From: Paenibacillus sp. | GTDB taxonomy: Bacteria > Bacillota > Bacilli > Paenibacillales > NBRC-103111 | Direction: 5' to 3' | NCBI GenBank assembly: GCA_031180825.1 | Contig: JAPSLM010000003.1 | Location: 186,001 to 250,000 of the forward strand | DNA: 64,000 nt | Shown: positions 1-7,960 of the stretch, piece after piece | Layout: every line of letters starts with the position of its first letter | How positions within the stretch are numbered: position 1 is the first letter of the stretch | Notes under the pieces: model-generated | What the model was told of the DNA's origin: nothing | Databases searched by the model: none | The model's input: the letters and a program-made list of their open reading frames with translations, nothing else | Translations under genes and position numbers: made by a program

Positions 1-26
1 AGTGAAAACATAGCCCACTTTTGCAT
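1..26 (-). CDS. Possible start of a gene running off the left edge
   Basis: Reading leftward, a strong ribosome site (AAGGGGGG) sits 8 bases before an ATG, and the frame stays open for eight codons (MQKWAMFS) to the window edge. The preceding 170 bases carry no other gene, so this would be the first gene downstream of the YvyF-like gene. Too little is visible to name a family. The N-terminus could begin a membrane or signal segment, but that is a guess. Confidence 0.3.
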
Positions 27-195
27 AGATAATCCCCCCTTACTGTTTGGCCGTAAAGACGTATAGTCTTATTGTACAAAATACGAGCGACTTTACACAT
101 GCCCTTTGATGCCATTCCCGTGAAAAATTTGTGAACAAATTTCCTGACTTCAAAAAGCTCTGGCTAAACGGCAGAGCACTATTAATTCCTTTGAA

Positions 196-600
196 TCAAC
201 GGCTGAGCCGTTCGCGAATTTGGAAGCCGATGCCCCGCTCTCTGCGCCTTGCTTCCTGCTGGTTCATCTTCTTGATATCGTTCACGATCCGAATGCGGCA
301 AGAATTGCATAAATGATGCTGTTTAATCGGCAAGCCGCAGCTGTTGCACGGATAGGTCAAGCCGGGATAATAGGCGACAGGCAGCCGGTTCGATACGATG
401 AATTCGGCGATGCGCTTGGCGGAAACCCCTGTAGCCCCGCTCAGCTCTTCGGTCGTCGCCTTCCGGTTGCCGCGCAAATAAGCTTCGCAGCGGTCAAAAT
501 CGCCGTGAACCTGATCGATGCAATTCTGGCACAGATTGCGCAAATTTTTTTGAAACACTTTTCCGCAGCTCGGGCAATTGGCTACTTTAAGCATTGTCAT
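196..600 (-). CDS. YvyF-like flagellar-region zinc protein
   Basis: A 134-residue protein with two zinc-ribbon-like modules: CPSC plus CQNC near the N-terminus (about residues 9-30) and CNSC plus CNSC around residues 84-98. Between them lies a helix-turn-helix-like stretch with ATTEELSGATGVSAKRI, typical of MerR/Xre-like folds. The tail is basic. This matches the YvyF family (TIGR03826-type proteins), which in Bacillus lies between comF and flgM and has no firmly known biochemical role. Flagellar neighbours are not visible here, because the left edge cuts the region. An SD-like GAGGGG precedes the first ATG, and a second ATG follows two codons later. Confidence 0.7.
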   Translation of the reverse strand: MTMLKVANCPSCGKVFQKNLRNLCQNCIDQVHGDFDRCEAYLRGNRKATTEELSGATGVSAKRIAEFIVSNRLPVAYYPGLTYPCNSCGLPIKQHHLCNSCRIRIVNDIKKMNQQEARRRERGIGFQIRERLSR

Positions 601-757
601 GGCGGCACGCCCCTCTTTTTCCTACTTTCGCATCGACCGAAAATGATTCCAACGAATCATCAAAAGTAGTTCTATATGCCCAATTGTAACACAGCCGCTT
701 CGGCTCGAACAGTGGGGGCCTCCCTTTTTGGTCAATTCTTTCTATAGGAATAAGTTC

Positions 758-787
758 TGAATAAACATATCCCGGTTTGTCATACTA
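758..787 (+). promoter_or_regulatory. Sigma-G (forespore) promoter of the 836-916 minigene
   Basis: The -35 element TGAATA (758-763) and the -10 element CATACTA (781-787) are separated by exactly 17 bases. Both match the published sigma-G consensus. The predicted start of transcription is about 40 bases before the small ORF at 836. Its isolation in an otherwise empty 375-bp gap makes a chance match unlikely. Confidence 0.8.
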
Positions 788-835
788 TATAGGACTCATT
801 CCTTCAAAAAAAGCAAGGACAGGAGGTGCCCGCAC

Positions 836-916
836 TTGTCCGGCAAGCAGCAAGGCCACGGGAATCAGAACACGACAACCCGCACCGGCGACAAAAGCTC
901 GAAGAAATCAAAATAA
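836..916 (+). CDS. 26-residue basic/polar spore-type peptide (SASP-like)
   Basis: This small gene starts with TTG behind a near-perfect ribosome site (AGGAGGTG, 7-base spacing) and ends in TAA. The 26-residue product is very hydrophilic: it begins MSGKQQGHGNQN, is rich in Gln, Asn, Gly, Thr and Lys, and ends in KSSKKSK. It has no hydrophobic core. Minor small acid-soluble spore proteins of Bacillus (SspJ, SspL, SspN, SspO, SspP type) have this size and composition and are sigma-G transcribed. I cannot assign a specific Ssp family by eye. Upstream lies a sigma-G promoter (758-787), and immediately downstream is an intrinsic terminator (925-967), so it forms a complete monocistronic forespore unit. 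Inference: a minor spore protein packed in the core. Confidence 0.68.
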   Translation: MSGKQQGHGNQNTTTRTGDKSSKKSK

Positions 917-924
917 GCCCGTAC

Positions 925-967
925 AAAAAAAGTACTCCCGCTTCCAAGGAAGATGGAGTACTTTTAC
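925..967. terminator. Bidirectional terminator between the spore minigene and csaA
   Basis: Arms AGTACTCC (931-938) and GGAGTACT (955-962) form an 8-bp stem, flanked by an A-run on the left and a T-run on the right. It can therefore end the rightward minigene and the leftward csaA transcript. It lies 9 bases past the minigene stop and about 10 bases past the csaA stop. Confidence 0.8.
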
Positions 968-975
968 GCAAATGG

Positions 976-1308
976 CTAGGCGACCGGCGTTCCGTTCGGA
1001 GCGGTCTGATCCGGCGCCAGCAATATGACGTCCCCTTGCTCCGGCACCCCGCCGAGAACCAGCACCTCGGAAACGTATCCGGCAATGCGTCTGGGCGGAA
1101 AATTAACAACCGCTACAACCTGTCTGCCGATAAGAGCGTCCGGTACATACCGTTTCGTTATTTGCGCGCTGGAGCGCTTGACTCCAAGCTCCCCGAAGTC
1201 AATCTGCAGCTTGATGGCCGGTACCCGCGCTTCCGGGAAAGGAACGGCGGCAATTACCGTTCCGATCCGCAGATCGAGTTTATGAAAATCATCGATTGTC
1301 GCTTCCAT
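976..1308 (-). CDS. csaA: CsaA-type tRNA-binding / secretion chaperone-like protein
   Basis: A 110-residue protein with the OB-fold tRNA-binding domain of CsaA. It has FHKLDLRIGTV at the N-terminus, then the PEARVPAIKLQIDFG stretch, SSAQITKRY, the central VVAVVNFPPRRIAGYVSEVLVLG core and a C-terminal LLAPD. CsaA is a dimer reported to act as a chaperone linked to protein export and to bind tRNA-like RNA. I chose ATG 1308 because GGGAGGA lies just before it. A 27-codon in-frame extension upstream has no family support. The length equals the usual CsaA size. It appears monocistronic and shares its terminator with the convergent minigene. Confidence 0.92.
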   Translation of the reverse strand: MEATIDDFHKLDLRIGTVIAAVPFPEARVPAIKLQIDFGELGVKRSSAQITKRYVPDALIGRQVVAVVNFPPRRIAGYVSEVLVLGGVPEQGDVILLAPDQTAPNGTPVA

Positions 1309-1418
1309 AAGGCTTCCTCCCGCAGTTATCCAGTTTGTTGCTATCCATGATAGCGCAGTACGGGAAGGCAAAGCAACGAACCGTTTCACTATAACGTTTT
1401 TTACCTTTTCGGGGTTCG

Positions 1419-2105
1419 TTATACGGCCGCCTTACGGAGCATGGAATAGGACGCAAGCGCGTAGACGATCATGAGTGCAAACAACCAGCCTGCCCATTCG
1501 GACGCCGATTTGCCCGCGACCCACTGGAACAGGCGCCCCCACCATTGGTAATAGCTTGATAGAACGACGAGGATGCTGACAATCGCGAAAACGACCCCTG
1601 ATAGCATGATCATACCAAACCAGCCATACCGCCGCTGGACGCTGGAAATGACAAACCCAAGAAAGAACAGATGCAGCATTAACACGAAATTTCTCGCTAT
1701 TTGTCCAAGGACCGCGCCATCCCCCCAATAGGGCATACGGAAAAAATGGAGCCCCACGCCCCAACCGCCGCTCCAGCCTTCAAGCAGAGCGAGCAGCAGC
1801 AGCAGAATGGCCGTACTTAGGCTGATCAAAGCGGCGTTCATGGCCGTACCGGCAAAATAATCTTTTCTCCGGATCCCCAAGCCAAGCGTAAAAACGAACG
1901 TTTGCGGGAGGGCGATGATCCCGATCACCAGCATATATACGTATAAGGAAGAGATGCCGCCGGAATACATTCCGTCTTTCCCGCCGATGCACAATCGGAT
2001 GATCAGATGGATGACGAGGTTGGCCAAGGTAATGATCCAAGGCATGTAGATCCAGGAGAGCTTATCTCTCAAGTGCAATTTCGTTACGCTCGCAATCCGG
2101 TTCAT
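1419..2105 (-). CDS. ABC transporter membrane protein (ABC-2 type)
   Basis: A 228-residue integral membrane protein with about six hydrophobic segments (around residues 22-37, 52-74, 88-108, 138-157, 165-185 and 205-222). It has no signal peptide or soluble domain. It starts 4 bases inside the end of the ATPase gene (ATGA overlap), which implies translational coupling. With the ATPase and the GntR regulator it forms a three-gene unit like B. subtilis ytrA/ytrB-type loci. Such transporters often respond to cell-wall-active antibiotics, but the substrate cannot be read from sequence. Confidence 0.72.
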   Translation of the reverse strand: MNRIASVTKLHLRDKLSWIYMPWIITLANLVIHLIIRLCIGGKDGMYSGGISSLYVYMLVIGIIALPQTFVFTLGLGIRRKDYFAGTAMNAALISLSTAILLLLLALLEGWSGGWGVGLHFFRMPYWGDGAVLGQIARNFVLMLHLFFLGFVISSVQRRYGWFGMIMLSGVVFAIVSILVVLSSYYQWWGRLFQWVAGKSASEWAGWLFALMIVYALASYSMLRKAAV

Positions 2106-2998
2106 AGAGCGATTCCCGCCTTTCTATCCGAGGTATGCATTGTCAAATGAACGACTAACTGCTGTAAGGAGACGGGGGAGAATTCCAGCCCGAGCGCTTC
2201 CCCTTCCTTCCGGTCTTTCTCGCTCAGTTCATCCATAACCGTTGCCGACATCAATCCGCCGAACCCTTCCTGATGGATGATTTCCCGGGCACGAATGAAC
2301 TTTTGGACGTTATGGGCCGATCCTATGACGGTAAATGCCCTTCCCCGGAGCACATCGGTGTCCTCGTTCAGGATCAGGTTGCCGCGATCGATCACAATCA
2401 CATGCTCCAGGAGCCGGCTGACTTCATCGATCAAGTGCGTCGACAATACGATGGTTCTCGGATGAGCCGAGTAATCCTCCAGCAGCTTTTCGTAGAATAA
2501 GCCTCGGGCTACCGCATCAAGGCCCAAATACGGCTCGTCGAATATCGTAAGCGGCGCTCGGCTGGCCAGCCCGACCACGATTCCCGCAGCGGATAGCATG
2601 CCTCGGGACAGCTTCTTCATTTTTCTTTTCAGCGGAAGCCCGAACGTTTCGATCAACTCGTAAGCGTATTCCCGGTCCCATTGCGGAAACAACGTTTCCG
2701 CCACCTCCAGCACGTCGATGACTTGAAAGCTGTCGGGGTACTTTTGACTTTCCTTGATAAAGCACATTTTGCTTAGTACGCTGTTGTTCTCATACGGTTT
2801 TTCACCGAATACTTCAATTTCTCCGCTGGTAGGGAAAATTTGAGCCGTAATCATGTGCATGACCGTCGTCTTGCCTGCCCCGTTTCTCCCCAGAAGCCCG
2901 TAAATTTTGTTAGGCAGAATGGAAAAACTGATGTTGTTCACCGCAGTAACGTTCCCATACGACTTCGTCAGCCGGTTCACCTCGACGATCGCCTTCAT
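2102..2998 (-). CDS. ABC transporter ATPase (YtrB-like)
   Basis: A 298-residue nucleotide-binding subunit. The Walker A motif GRNGAGKT spans residues 37-44, the signature is a variant LSRGM, Walker B is LTIFDEP followed by a D-loop (LGLDAVARG), and the switch His is in STHLIDE. The C-terminal 80 residues form the accessory domain common in this subfamily. It should power the membrane partner encoded directly downstream. The start overlaps the GntR gene stop (ATGA), so all three genes are probably co-translated from one mRNA. Confidence 0.88.
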   Translation of the reverse strand: MKAIVEVNRLTKSYGNVTAVNNISFSILPNKIYGLLGRNGAGKTTVMHMITAQIFPTSGEIEVFGEKPYENNSVLSKMCFIKESQKYPDSFQVIDVLEVAETLFPQWDREYAYELIETFGLPLKRKMKKLSRGMLSAAGIVVGLASRAPLTIFDEPYLGLDAVARGLFYEKLLEDYSAHPRTIVLSTHLIDEVSRLLEHVIVIDRGNLILNEDTDVLRGRAFTVIGSAHNVQKFIRAREIIHQEGFGGLMSATVMDELSEKDRKEGEALGLEFSPVSLQQLVVHLTMHTSDRKAGIAL

Positions 2999-3363
2999 TT
3001 GCCCCCATCCCCTCTCCGAATCATATCCATCAGCTGCTCCGATGTAATCCCGAGCTTCTCCGCTTCACGGATCATCGTCACCACATATTGCTCAAAAAAC
3101 TGTTCTCTCCGCTTCTCCATTAATTGCGCGCGCGCGCCCGCCGCTACAAACATGCCTATCCCCCGCTTCTTGTACAATATTCCCTGGTCCACCAACAGAT
3201 TGACTCCCTTGGCCGCCGTCGCCGGGTTGATCTGATAAAATGCCGCGAATTGATTCGTCGAAGGCACCTGCGATTCTTCGGGCATCACGCCTTCGATGAT
3301 ATCATTTTCAATCCGTTCGGCGATCTGAACAAAAATCGGACGGCTGTCGTCTATTAAGGTCAT
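2995..3363 (-). CDS. GntR-family regulator, YtrA subfamily
   Basis: A 122-residue protein with an N-terminal winged helix (about residues 10-75: PIFVQIAERIENDIIEG, then VPSTNQFAAFYQINPATAAKGVNLLVDQG) and a short C-terminal helical dimerisation tail instead of a large effector domain. That is the hallmark of the YtrA subgroup. It is the first gene of the transporter operon, so it is probably an autorepressor. A GTAACT-N13-AGTTAC palindrome overlaps its promoter (3395-3430), consistent with repression by occlusion. The ligand is unknown. Confidence 0.88.
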   Translation of the reverse strand: MTLIDDSRPIFVQIAERIENDIIEGVMPEESQVPSTNQFAAFYQINPATAAKGVNLLVDQGILYKKRGIGMFVAAGARAQLMEKRREQFFEQYVVTMIREAEKLGITSEQLMDMIRRGDGGK

Positions 3364-3394
3364 TTGTTCACCACCAAACTGGTTAATTACTCAT

Positions 3395-3430
3395 GTAACT
3401 AACTATACATTCAAGTTACTTCATTGTCAA
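3395..3430 (-). promoter_or_regulatory. Sigma-A promoter and palindromic operator of the GntR-ABC operon
   Basis: On the minus strand, TTGACA (3425-3430) and TATAGT (3402-3407) are 17 bases apart. This is a near-consensus sigma-A promoter. An inverted repeat GTAACT (3395-3400) / AGTTAC (3414-3419) with a 13-base spacer covers the -10 and most of the spacer. Inference: the operator for the YtrA-type repressor encoded by the first gene. Confidence 0.72.
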
Positions 3431-3451
3431 TCGTATTCGGGCAGAGAATAT

Positions 3452-3486
3452 GAAAAAATCCCCGAAAGCCTATAGCTCTCAGGGAT
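3452..3486 (-). terminator. Terminator of the AAA ATPase gene
   Basis: Imperfect 12-bp arms at 3458-3469 and 3475-3486 enclose a 5-base loop. On the minus strand they are followed by a run of six T. It lies about 65 bases beyond the stop of the leftward ATPase gene and separates it from the GntR operon promoter. Confidence 0.65.
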
Positions 3487-3549
3487 CAATACTTTAAAAC
3501 CCGTGAAAATACCGCTAATAGGCGAATCGGGTTTCTCAACAAGCACCAA

Positions 3550-4278
3550 TTATCGGTCTCTTTCGTCTTCGGAAATACCAAATAATTGTTTAAGTATTTT
3601 ATTTCTATTTTCTAAAAACCTTCGGGTAATCTGATAGTGATCGGTATCCTCATACTTTATGAGGGACAAAGGGCTATGATCGAAACTAATGATGTGGGCG
3701 CCAGGGTACCCCAATAATATAGGAGAGTGAGTCGCAATAATGAATTGGGAACAACCGGACAGCTCCTTAAGGATCGAAAGGAATGAAAGCTGTCTCGCAG
3801 GCGATAGGGCCGCTTCGGGTTCATCCAATAGATAGATCCCCTTTTTTCCGAACCTATTTTTAAAGAGACTAAAAAATGATTCCCCATGAGACTGGGAATG
3901 TAGTGATTTGCCTCCATACCAATCGTGAGCGTCCACTTCATCTACGTGGGTTGCAAATTGATAAAAAGACTCAGACCTCATGAAAAAACCGTTGGTTACC
4001 TTCGGCAGCCAAGATAATCTCACATAATCCCCCAACGCTGCCTCGGATGCCTCAACATAATGATTATTGTTCCTTCCTCCCCCCGCTGTATTAAAACCAC
4101 ACTGATAAGCTATGGCTTCAAGCAGAGTAGATTTCCCTGAACCATTTTCTCCTACAAAAAACGTGATGTTGGCTGAGAATTTAATAACATCGTTATTTTT
4201 TATCAATGGCAGGGAGAAAGGATGGTCTTTGCTGTTTGGGATTTTTTCCTTTAATATAGTTGCACTTTTTAAAAACAC
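3550..4278 (-). CDS. Predicted AAA ATPase (single-domain, COG3910-like)
   Basis: A 242-residue ABC-like/AAA ATPase. The P-loop GENGSGKS is at about residues 43-50, the Walker B motif lies in IYLLDEPEAALSP, and a switch motif ATHSP follows. These soluble SMC/RecF-like ATPases occur alone or in defence and plasmid contexts, and their function is generally unknown. A GTG at 4278 preceded by AGGGGGGACGAA is the best start. An in-frame ATG at 4302 would add eight residues. The gene is visibly richer in A and T than its neighbours, and next to it lies a sigma-factor fragment, which suggests horizontal acquisition. No partner nuclease is present. Confidence 0.72.
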   Translation of the reverse strand: MFLKSATILKEKIPNSKDHPFSLPLIKNNDVIKFSANITFFVGENGSGKSTLLEAIAYQCGFNTAGGGRNNNHYVEASEAALGDYVRLSWLPKVTNGFFMRSESFYQFATHVDEVDAHDWYGGKSLHSQSHGESFFSLFKNRFGKKGIYLLDEPEAALSPARQLSFLSILKELSGCSQFIIATHSPILLGYPGAHIISFDHSPLSLIKYEDTDHYQITRRFLENRNKILKQLFGISEDERDR

Positions 4279-4334
4279 TTCGTCCCCCCCTAGCATCACC
4301 ATCTTAAAATTGTGACTTGCAACCTATCAATCGT

Positions 4335-4799
4335 TCAAAACTGCCAAATCAGCACGACATTCGGATCTAATACCATGAGAAGTTTTTCAAAGTCTCCGGT
4401 GCGCGATGCAGCAAGGAACGCATCAACAAACTCGCGTTTTCGTTTGAGCTCCGCTGTTTCCGAAGTCGACTCGGCCCCCTGAACCCGGCGACGTGCGCGG
4501 CTCGCAAGCAGCCTTGCTGCGGCCTCGTTCCGCCCTATAATTGGAGCGATCTCGGAAAAAGACAAGGCGAATATATCGTGCAACACGAACGCAATGCGTT
4601 CCGCGGGATTTAATTTTCCGAGGAACACAAGCATCGCATGACCTACAGAATCGGCCATCAGCGCTTCGTGCTCGGGGTCGCTTCCATCCTGGCGGCTAGC
4701 AACCGGTTCAGGTATACTCGCCATCGTAAGCTCCTCGTGCCGCGATTTGCGAGATCGCAGCATATCAAGACACACTCTCGAGACTGGCTCTGTTCGCAT
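4335..4799 (-). pseudogene. Fragment of an ECF41-type sigma factor (SigJ-like)
   Basis: The frame encodes the end of sigma region 2 (VCLDMLRSRKSRHEE), the linker (PEPVASRQDGSDPEHEALMAD), a complete region 4 (LNPAERIAFVLHDIFALSF through AAARLLASRARRRVQG), and only the first helix of the C-terminal SnoaL-like domain (FVDAFLAASRTGDFEKLLMVLDPNVVL). Intact ECF41 factors are about 280-300 residues and need both region 2 and the SnoaL domain. Here about 70 N-terminal and 110 C-terminal residues are missing, and the ends are abrupt. This is a remnant, not a working sigma factor. No ribosome site is evident. Confidence 0.8.
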
Positions 4800-4948
4800 T
4801 GTTAGCGGCAGGGTCGCTTGCTTTTGGAAGAGTCCGTTTACCTGACCATACCCTACAAGGAAGGCAATTTCAATAACAAAAAGACCACTCCCTCCCGATT
4901 TATTAAATCGACAGAAAGTAGTCGTCGTGTCTAAATCCGTTTCTAACC

Positions 4949-4970
4949 ACCACCTACTTGCTAAGGTGGT
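4949..4970 (-). terminator. Weak hairpin after the phosphorylase genes
   Basis: A 7-bp inverted repeat, ACCACCT (4949-4955) and AGGTGGT (4964-4970), lies 18-39 bases beyond the stop of the downstream phosphorylase gene. There is no clear T-run on the minus strand, so termination efficiency is uncertain. It is the only candidate for the end of the xerD-deoB-pupG transcript. Confidence 0.35.
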
Positions 4971-4987
4971 CCTCTTTAAAACCTTCT

Positions 4988-5839
4988 CTAAGCCTGCACT
5001 TCGTTCACAAAACGGCGCACCAGCTCGATGAAAATCGGTTTCGTGCGGTTCGCCACCGCCACGACCTGCTCATGTGTGAGCGGCTCCAGCTCTTCGCCGA
5101 TCGCCATGTCGGTGATGCAGGAGATGCCGAGCACCTTAAGGCCGGCATGGCTTGCAGCGATCACTTCTCCTACGGTAGACATGCCTACGGCGTCGCCGCC
5201 GAGGTTCGCGAGCATGGTCAGCTCGGCCGGAGGCAAATAGTTCGGACCGCTAATGCCGGCATATACGCCTTCCTGCAAGCGGATCGCTTCGCCGCGCTCC
5301 TGTCCCATTTGGGCCGCGATCCGCTTGGCCAAATCGCGGTATTCCGGAGTATATGCCCGCGACATGTCCGGGAAACGGGGACCGAGCTCCGGATGGTTGA
5401 TTCCGATAAGCGGGTTGTCTCCCGTCAGGTTGAGCTGGTCCGAAATCAGCATCAAATCGCCCGCTTGAAAGCCGCGGTTCATGCCGCCCGCCGCGTTTGT
5501 AATGACAAGCGACCGAACCCCCAGCTGCTTCATGACGTAGATCGGAAATACAACCTTTTTCATGGAGTAGCCTTCATAGTAATGAAAACGGCCCTGCATA
5601 ACGATGACATGTTTTCCTTCCAGCTTGCCGATGACAAATTGCCCGGCATGGCCTTCCACCGTCGATACCGGGAAGTGCGGAATCAAGTCGTAAGGAATGG
5701 CAATCGCATCCTCCACCTGATTGGCCATATCGCCAAGGCCGGAGCCAAGCACCATACCTATATCCAAAGCTCTCCGGTCGATGCGGTCGCTGATCCATTG
5801 AGCCGCTTCTTGAATGTGTTCAACGTAATTCGGTTCCAT
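4988..5839 (-). CDS. Purine nucleoside phosphorylase paralogue with altered base pocket
   Basis: A 283-residue trimeric-type (class I) nucleoside phosphorylase, probably cytosolic, splitting a purine nucleoside with phosphate. It has the phosphate loop VLGSGLGD, HFPVSTVEGHAG, the GRFHYYEGY segment, TNAAGG and GGDAVGMSTV. Two residues that read the purine differ from canonical enzymes. The GPSYET motif is GPNYLP, replacing the Glu equivalent to human Glu201, and the Asn equivalent to human Asn243 is Asp (SCITDM). The neighbouring upstream paralogue keeps both. Asp at this position is associated with 6-aminopurine acceptance in this superfamily. Inference: adenosine- or methylthioadenosine-like specificity. 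It is the last gene of the run, 68 bases after pupG. Confidence 0.85.
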   Translation of the reverse strand: MEPNYVEHIQEAAQWISDRIDRRALDIGMVLGSGLGDMANQVEDAIAIPYDLIPHFPVSTVEGHAGQFVIGKLEGKHVIVMQGRFHYYEGYSMKKVVFPIYVMKQLGVRSLVITNAAGGMNRGFQAGDLMLISDQLNLTGDNPLIGINHPELGPRFPDMSRAYTPEYRDLAKRIAAQMGQERGEAIRLQEGVYAGISGPNYLPPAELTMLANLGGDAVGMSTVGEVIAASHAGLKVLGISCITDMAIGEELEPLTHEQVVAVANRTKPIFIELVRRFVNEVQA

Positions 5840-5907
5840 CTCTTCTCCCTCTTTCGAATCGAATTCGGCGGCAGCTTCATGCCGACGCCGTCCATCACCA
5901 TGACGTT

Positions 5908-6738
5908 CTAGATTCGCGAGATGATTCCGAGCACCAGTTTAAGAAACTTCGGCTTCGCGCGCTCCGTCGTTTCCATAACCTCCGCATGGGACAACGGCTG
6001 ATCCAGGATGCCCGCCGCCATATTGCTGATGCACGAAAAACCGAGCACTTCCATCCCCGCATGCCGCGCAACAAGCACTTCCGGCACGGTGGACATGCCT
6101 ACGGCATCGCCGCCGAGCGTCCGCATCATGCGAATTTCCGCAGGCGTTTCGTACGACGGCCCGAGCAGCCCGAGGTATACGCCCTCCTGCAGCTTCAGCC
6201 CCTGCTCTGCCGCTACCTCCTTCGCCGTCTCGCGCAGACGGCGGCTGTACGCTTCGGACATGTCCGGGAAACGAACGCCCAGCTCGCTATGGTTCGGTCC
6301 GATAAGCGGATTGCGGAACGTAAAGTTAATATGATCGCGGATCAGCATCAGATCCCCGACCTCGAACGACGTATTGATGCCGCCGGCGGCGTTGGTCACC
6401 AGCAGCTTCTCCACACCGAGCTCCTTCATGACGCGGACCGGAAACGATACGGTTTCTACGCCGTATCCTTCGTACATGTGAAATCGGCCTTTCATCATCA
6501 GCACGTGCTTGCCTTCCACTTTGCCAAGCAGCAGCTCGCCGGCATGACCTTCCACCGTCGATACCGGAAAATGCGGAATGTCCTCATACGGAATCGTCAC
6601 CCCGTTTTCGACCAGATCGGCCAGCACGCCGAGGCCGGAGCCCAGGATCAAGCCGATTTCCGGCTTTTGCGGATATTTTCCCCGGATATATTCCGCGGCT
6701 TCTTTCATGTTTTTCAACAGCGTCGTTTGATCGCTCAT
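5908..6738 (-). CDS. pupG: Purine nucleoside phosphorylase (guanosine/inosine type)
   Basis: A 276-residue class I phosphorylase that releases guanine or hypoxanthine plus ribose-1-phosphate. All family motifs are present: LILGSGLGV, HFPVSTVEGHAG, KGRFHMYEGY, VTNAAGG, and the purine-recognition residues Glu in GPSYETPAEIRM and Asn in SCISNMAAG. I chose ATG 6738 because GGGGAGGA precedes it. The TTG seven codons upstream lies inside that ribosome site. It follows deoB by about 30 bases, as in B. subtilis (drm-pupG), so ribose-1-phosphate can pass directly to phosphopentomutase. Confidence 0.92.
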   Translation of the reverse strand: MSDQTTLLKNMKEAAEYIRGKYPQKPEIGLILGSGLGVLADLVENGVTIPYEDIPHFPVSTVEGHAGELLLGKVEGKHVLMMKGRFHMYEGYGVETVSFPVRVMKELGVEKLLVTNAAGGINTSFEVGDLMLIRDHINFTFRNPLIGPNHSELGVRFPDMSEAYSRRLRETAKEVAAEQGLKLQEGVYLGLLGPSYETPAEIRMMRTLGGDAVGMSTVPEVLVARHAGMEVLGFSCISNMAAGILDQPLSHAEVMETTERAKPKFLKLVLGIISRI

Positions 6739-6769
6739 TCGATTCGTCCTCCCCGGCAATATGTACTCG

Positions 6770-7945
6770 TTATTTCAATTCGTTCAAAAAGCTGGTGCCG
6801 TTGCCTGTCCCGGTTACCCCGAAGTTATCGGCAACCGTCGCGCCGATATCCGCAAACGTGCTGCGGATTCCGACCGTTCCCGTCGTTTCAAAAGCGGGGC
6901 TGTACATCAAAAGCGGCACATACTCGCGGGTATGGTCCGTTCCGTGATGAATCGGATCGTTGCCGTGATCGGCGGTCAGAATAAGCAAGTCGTCCTTGCT
7001 GACCCGCTCCATCAGCTTGGGCAGCCATTCGTCGAATTCGTTCAGCGCCTTGGCGTATCCTTCCGGGTCGCGGCGATGTCCGTACAGCGAGTCGAAATCG
7101 ACGAGGTTCGTAAACAGCAACCCTTGGAACGGTTCTCCCATGACATCAATCGTCTTCTGGATTCCGTCGAGATTGCTTTTGGTCGGAAGCGCACGGGTCA
7201 CGCCTTCGCCGTCAAAAATGTCGTTGATCTTCCCGACGGCGATGCAGTCGAATCCCGCATCCTTCAGCCGGTTCATAACCGTCGGAGCCGGCGGCTTCAC
7301 CGCATAATCGTGACGGTTCGGCGTCCGCTTGAACGCCCCGGGATTCCCGACATAAGGCCGGGCGATCACGCGGCCTACCGTATACGGGTCTTCGAGCGTC
7401 AGCTTGCGGGCAATCTCGCAGGCGCGGTACAGCTCCTCGAGCGGAATGATCTCTTCGTGGGCCGCAAGCTGGAATACGCTGTCCGCCGAAGTATAGACGA
7501 TCCAGGCCCCGGTTTTCATCTGTTCCTCGCCGAGCTCGTCCAATATCTCCGTTCCGGAGGCCGGCTTGTTGCCAATGACCTTGCGCCCGGTTTCCTGCTC
7601 GAAACGGGCGATCAGCTCCGGCGGGAACCCTTCCGGAAATACGTTGAACGGAACGGTAACATTGAGTCCCATGATCTCCCAATGCCCGGTCATCGTATCT
7701 TTACCTACCGATACTTCGGCCATTTTACCGTAATAGCCGCGGGGGCGTTCAACCGGATCAACGCCCTGCAGCCCGGCTATATTTCCAAGGCCCAGCTGCT
7801 GCATATGGGGCACGCGCAGCGACGGCACGCGCTCCGCGATGTGGCCGAGCGTATGGGCGCCAGTATCGTTAAAACGCGCGGCATCCGGCAGCTCGCCGAT
7901 CCCTACGCTATCAAGCACAATCAAGCATACTCGTTTAAATTTCAT
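6770..7945 (-). CDS. deoB: Phosphopentomutase
   Basis: A 391-residue enzyme of the alkaline phosphatase superfamily that interconverts ribose-1-phosphate and ribose-5-phosphate (and the deoxy forms). Metal-binding and nucleophile motifs are visible: [16 protein letters not shown] at the N-terminus, [10 protein letters not shown] containing the phosphorylated Thr, TADHGNDP, and [12 protein letters not shown] near the C-terminus. The length is typical for bacterial DeoB. It precedes two phosphorylase genes, completing nucleoside salvage. A GAGGAGGGA ribosome site sits 6-7 bases before the ATG. Upstream is a block of tandem hairpin repeats (7961-8107) separating it from xerD. Confidence 0.95.
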   Translation of the reverse strand: MKFKRVCLIVLDSVGIGELPDAARFNDTGAHTLGHIAERVPSLRVPHMQQLGLGNIAGLQGVDPVERPRGYYGKMAEVSVGKDTMTGHWEIMGLNVTVPFNVFPEGFPPELIARFEQETGRKVIGNKPASGTEILDELGEEQMKTGAWIVYTSADSVFQLAAHEEIIPLEELYRACEIARKLTLEDPYTVGRVIARPYVGNPGAFKRTPNRHDYAVKPPAPTVMNRLKDAGFDCIAVGKINDIFDGEGVTRALPTKSNLDGIQKTIDVMGEPFQGLLFTNLVDFDSLYGHRRDPEGYAKALNEFDEWLPKLMERVSKDDLLILTADHGNDPIHHGTDHTREYVPLLMYSPAFETTGTVGIRSTFADIGATVADNFGVTGTGNGTSFLNELK

Positions 7946-7960
7946 GGATGTCCCTCCTCA

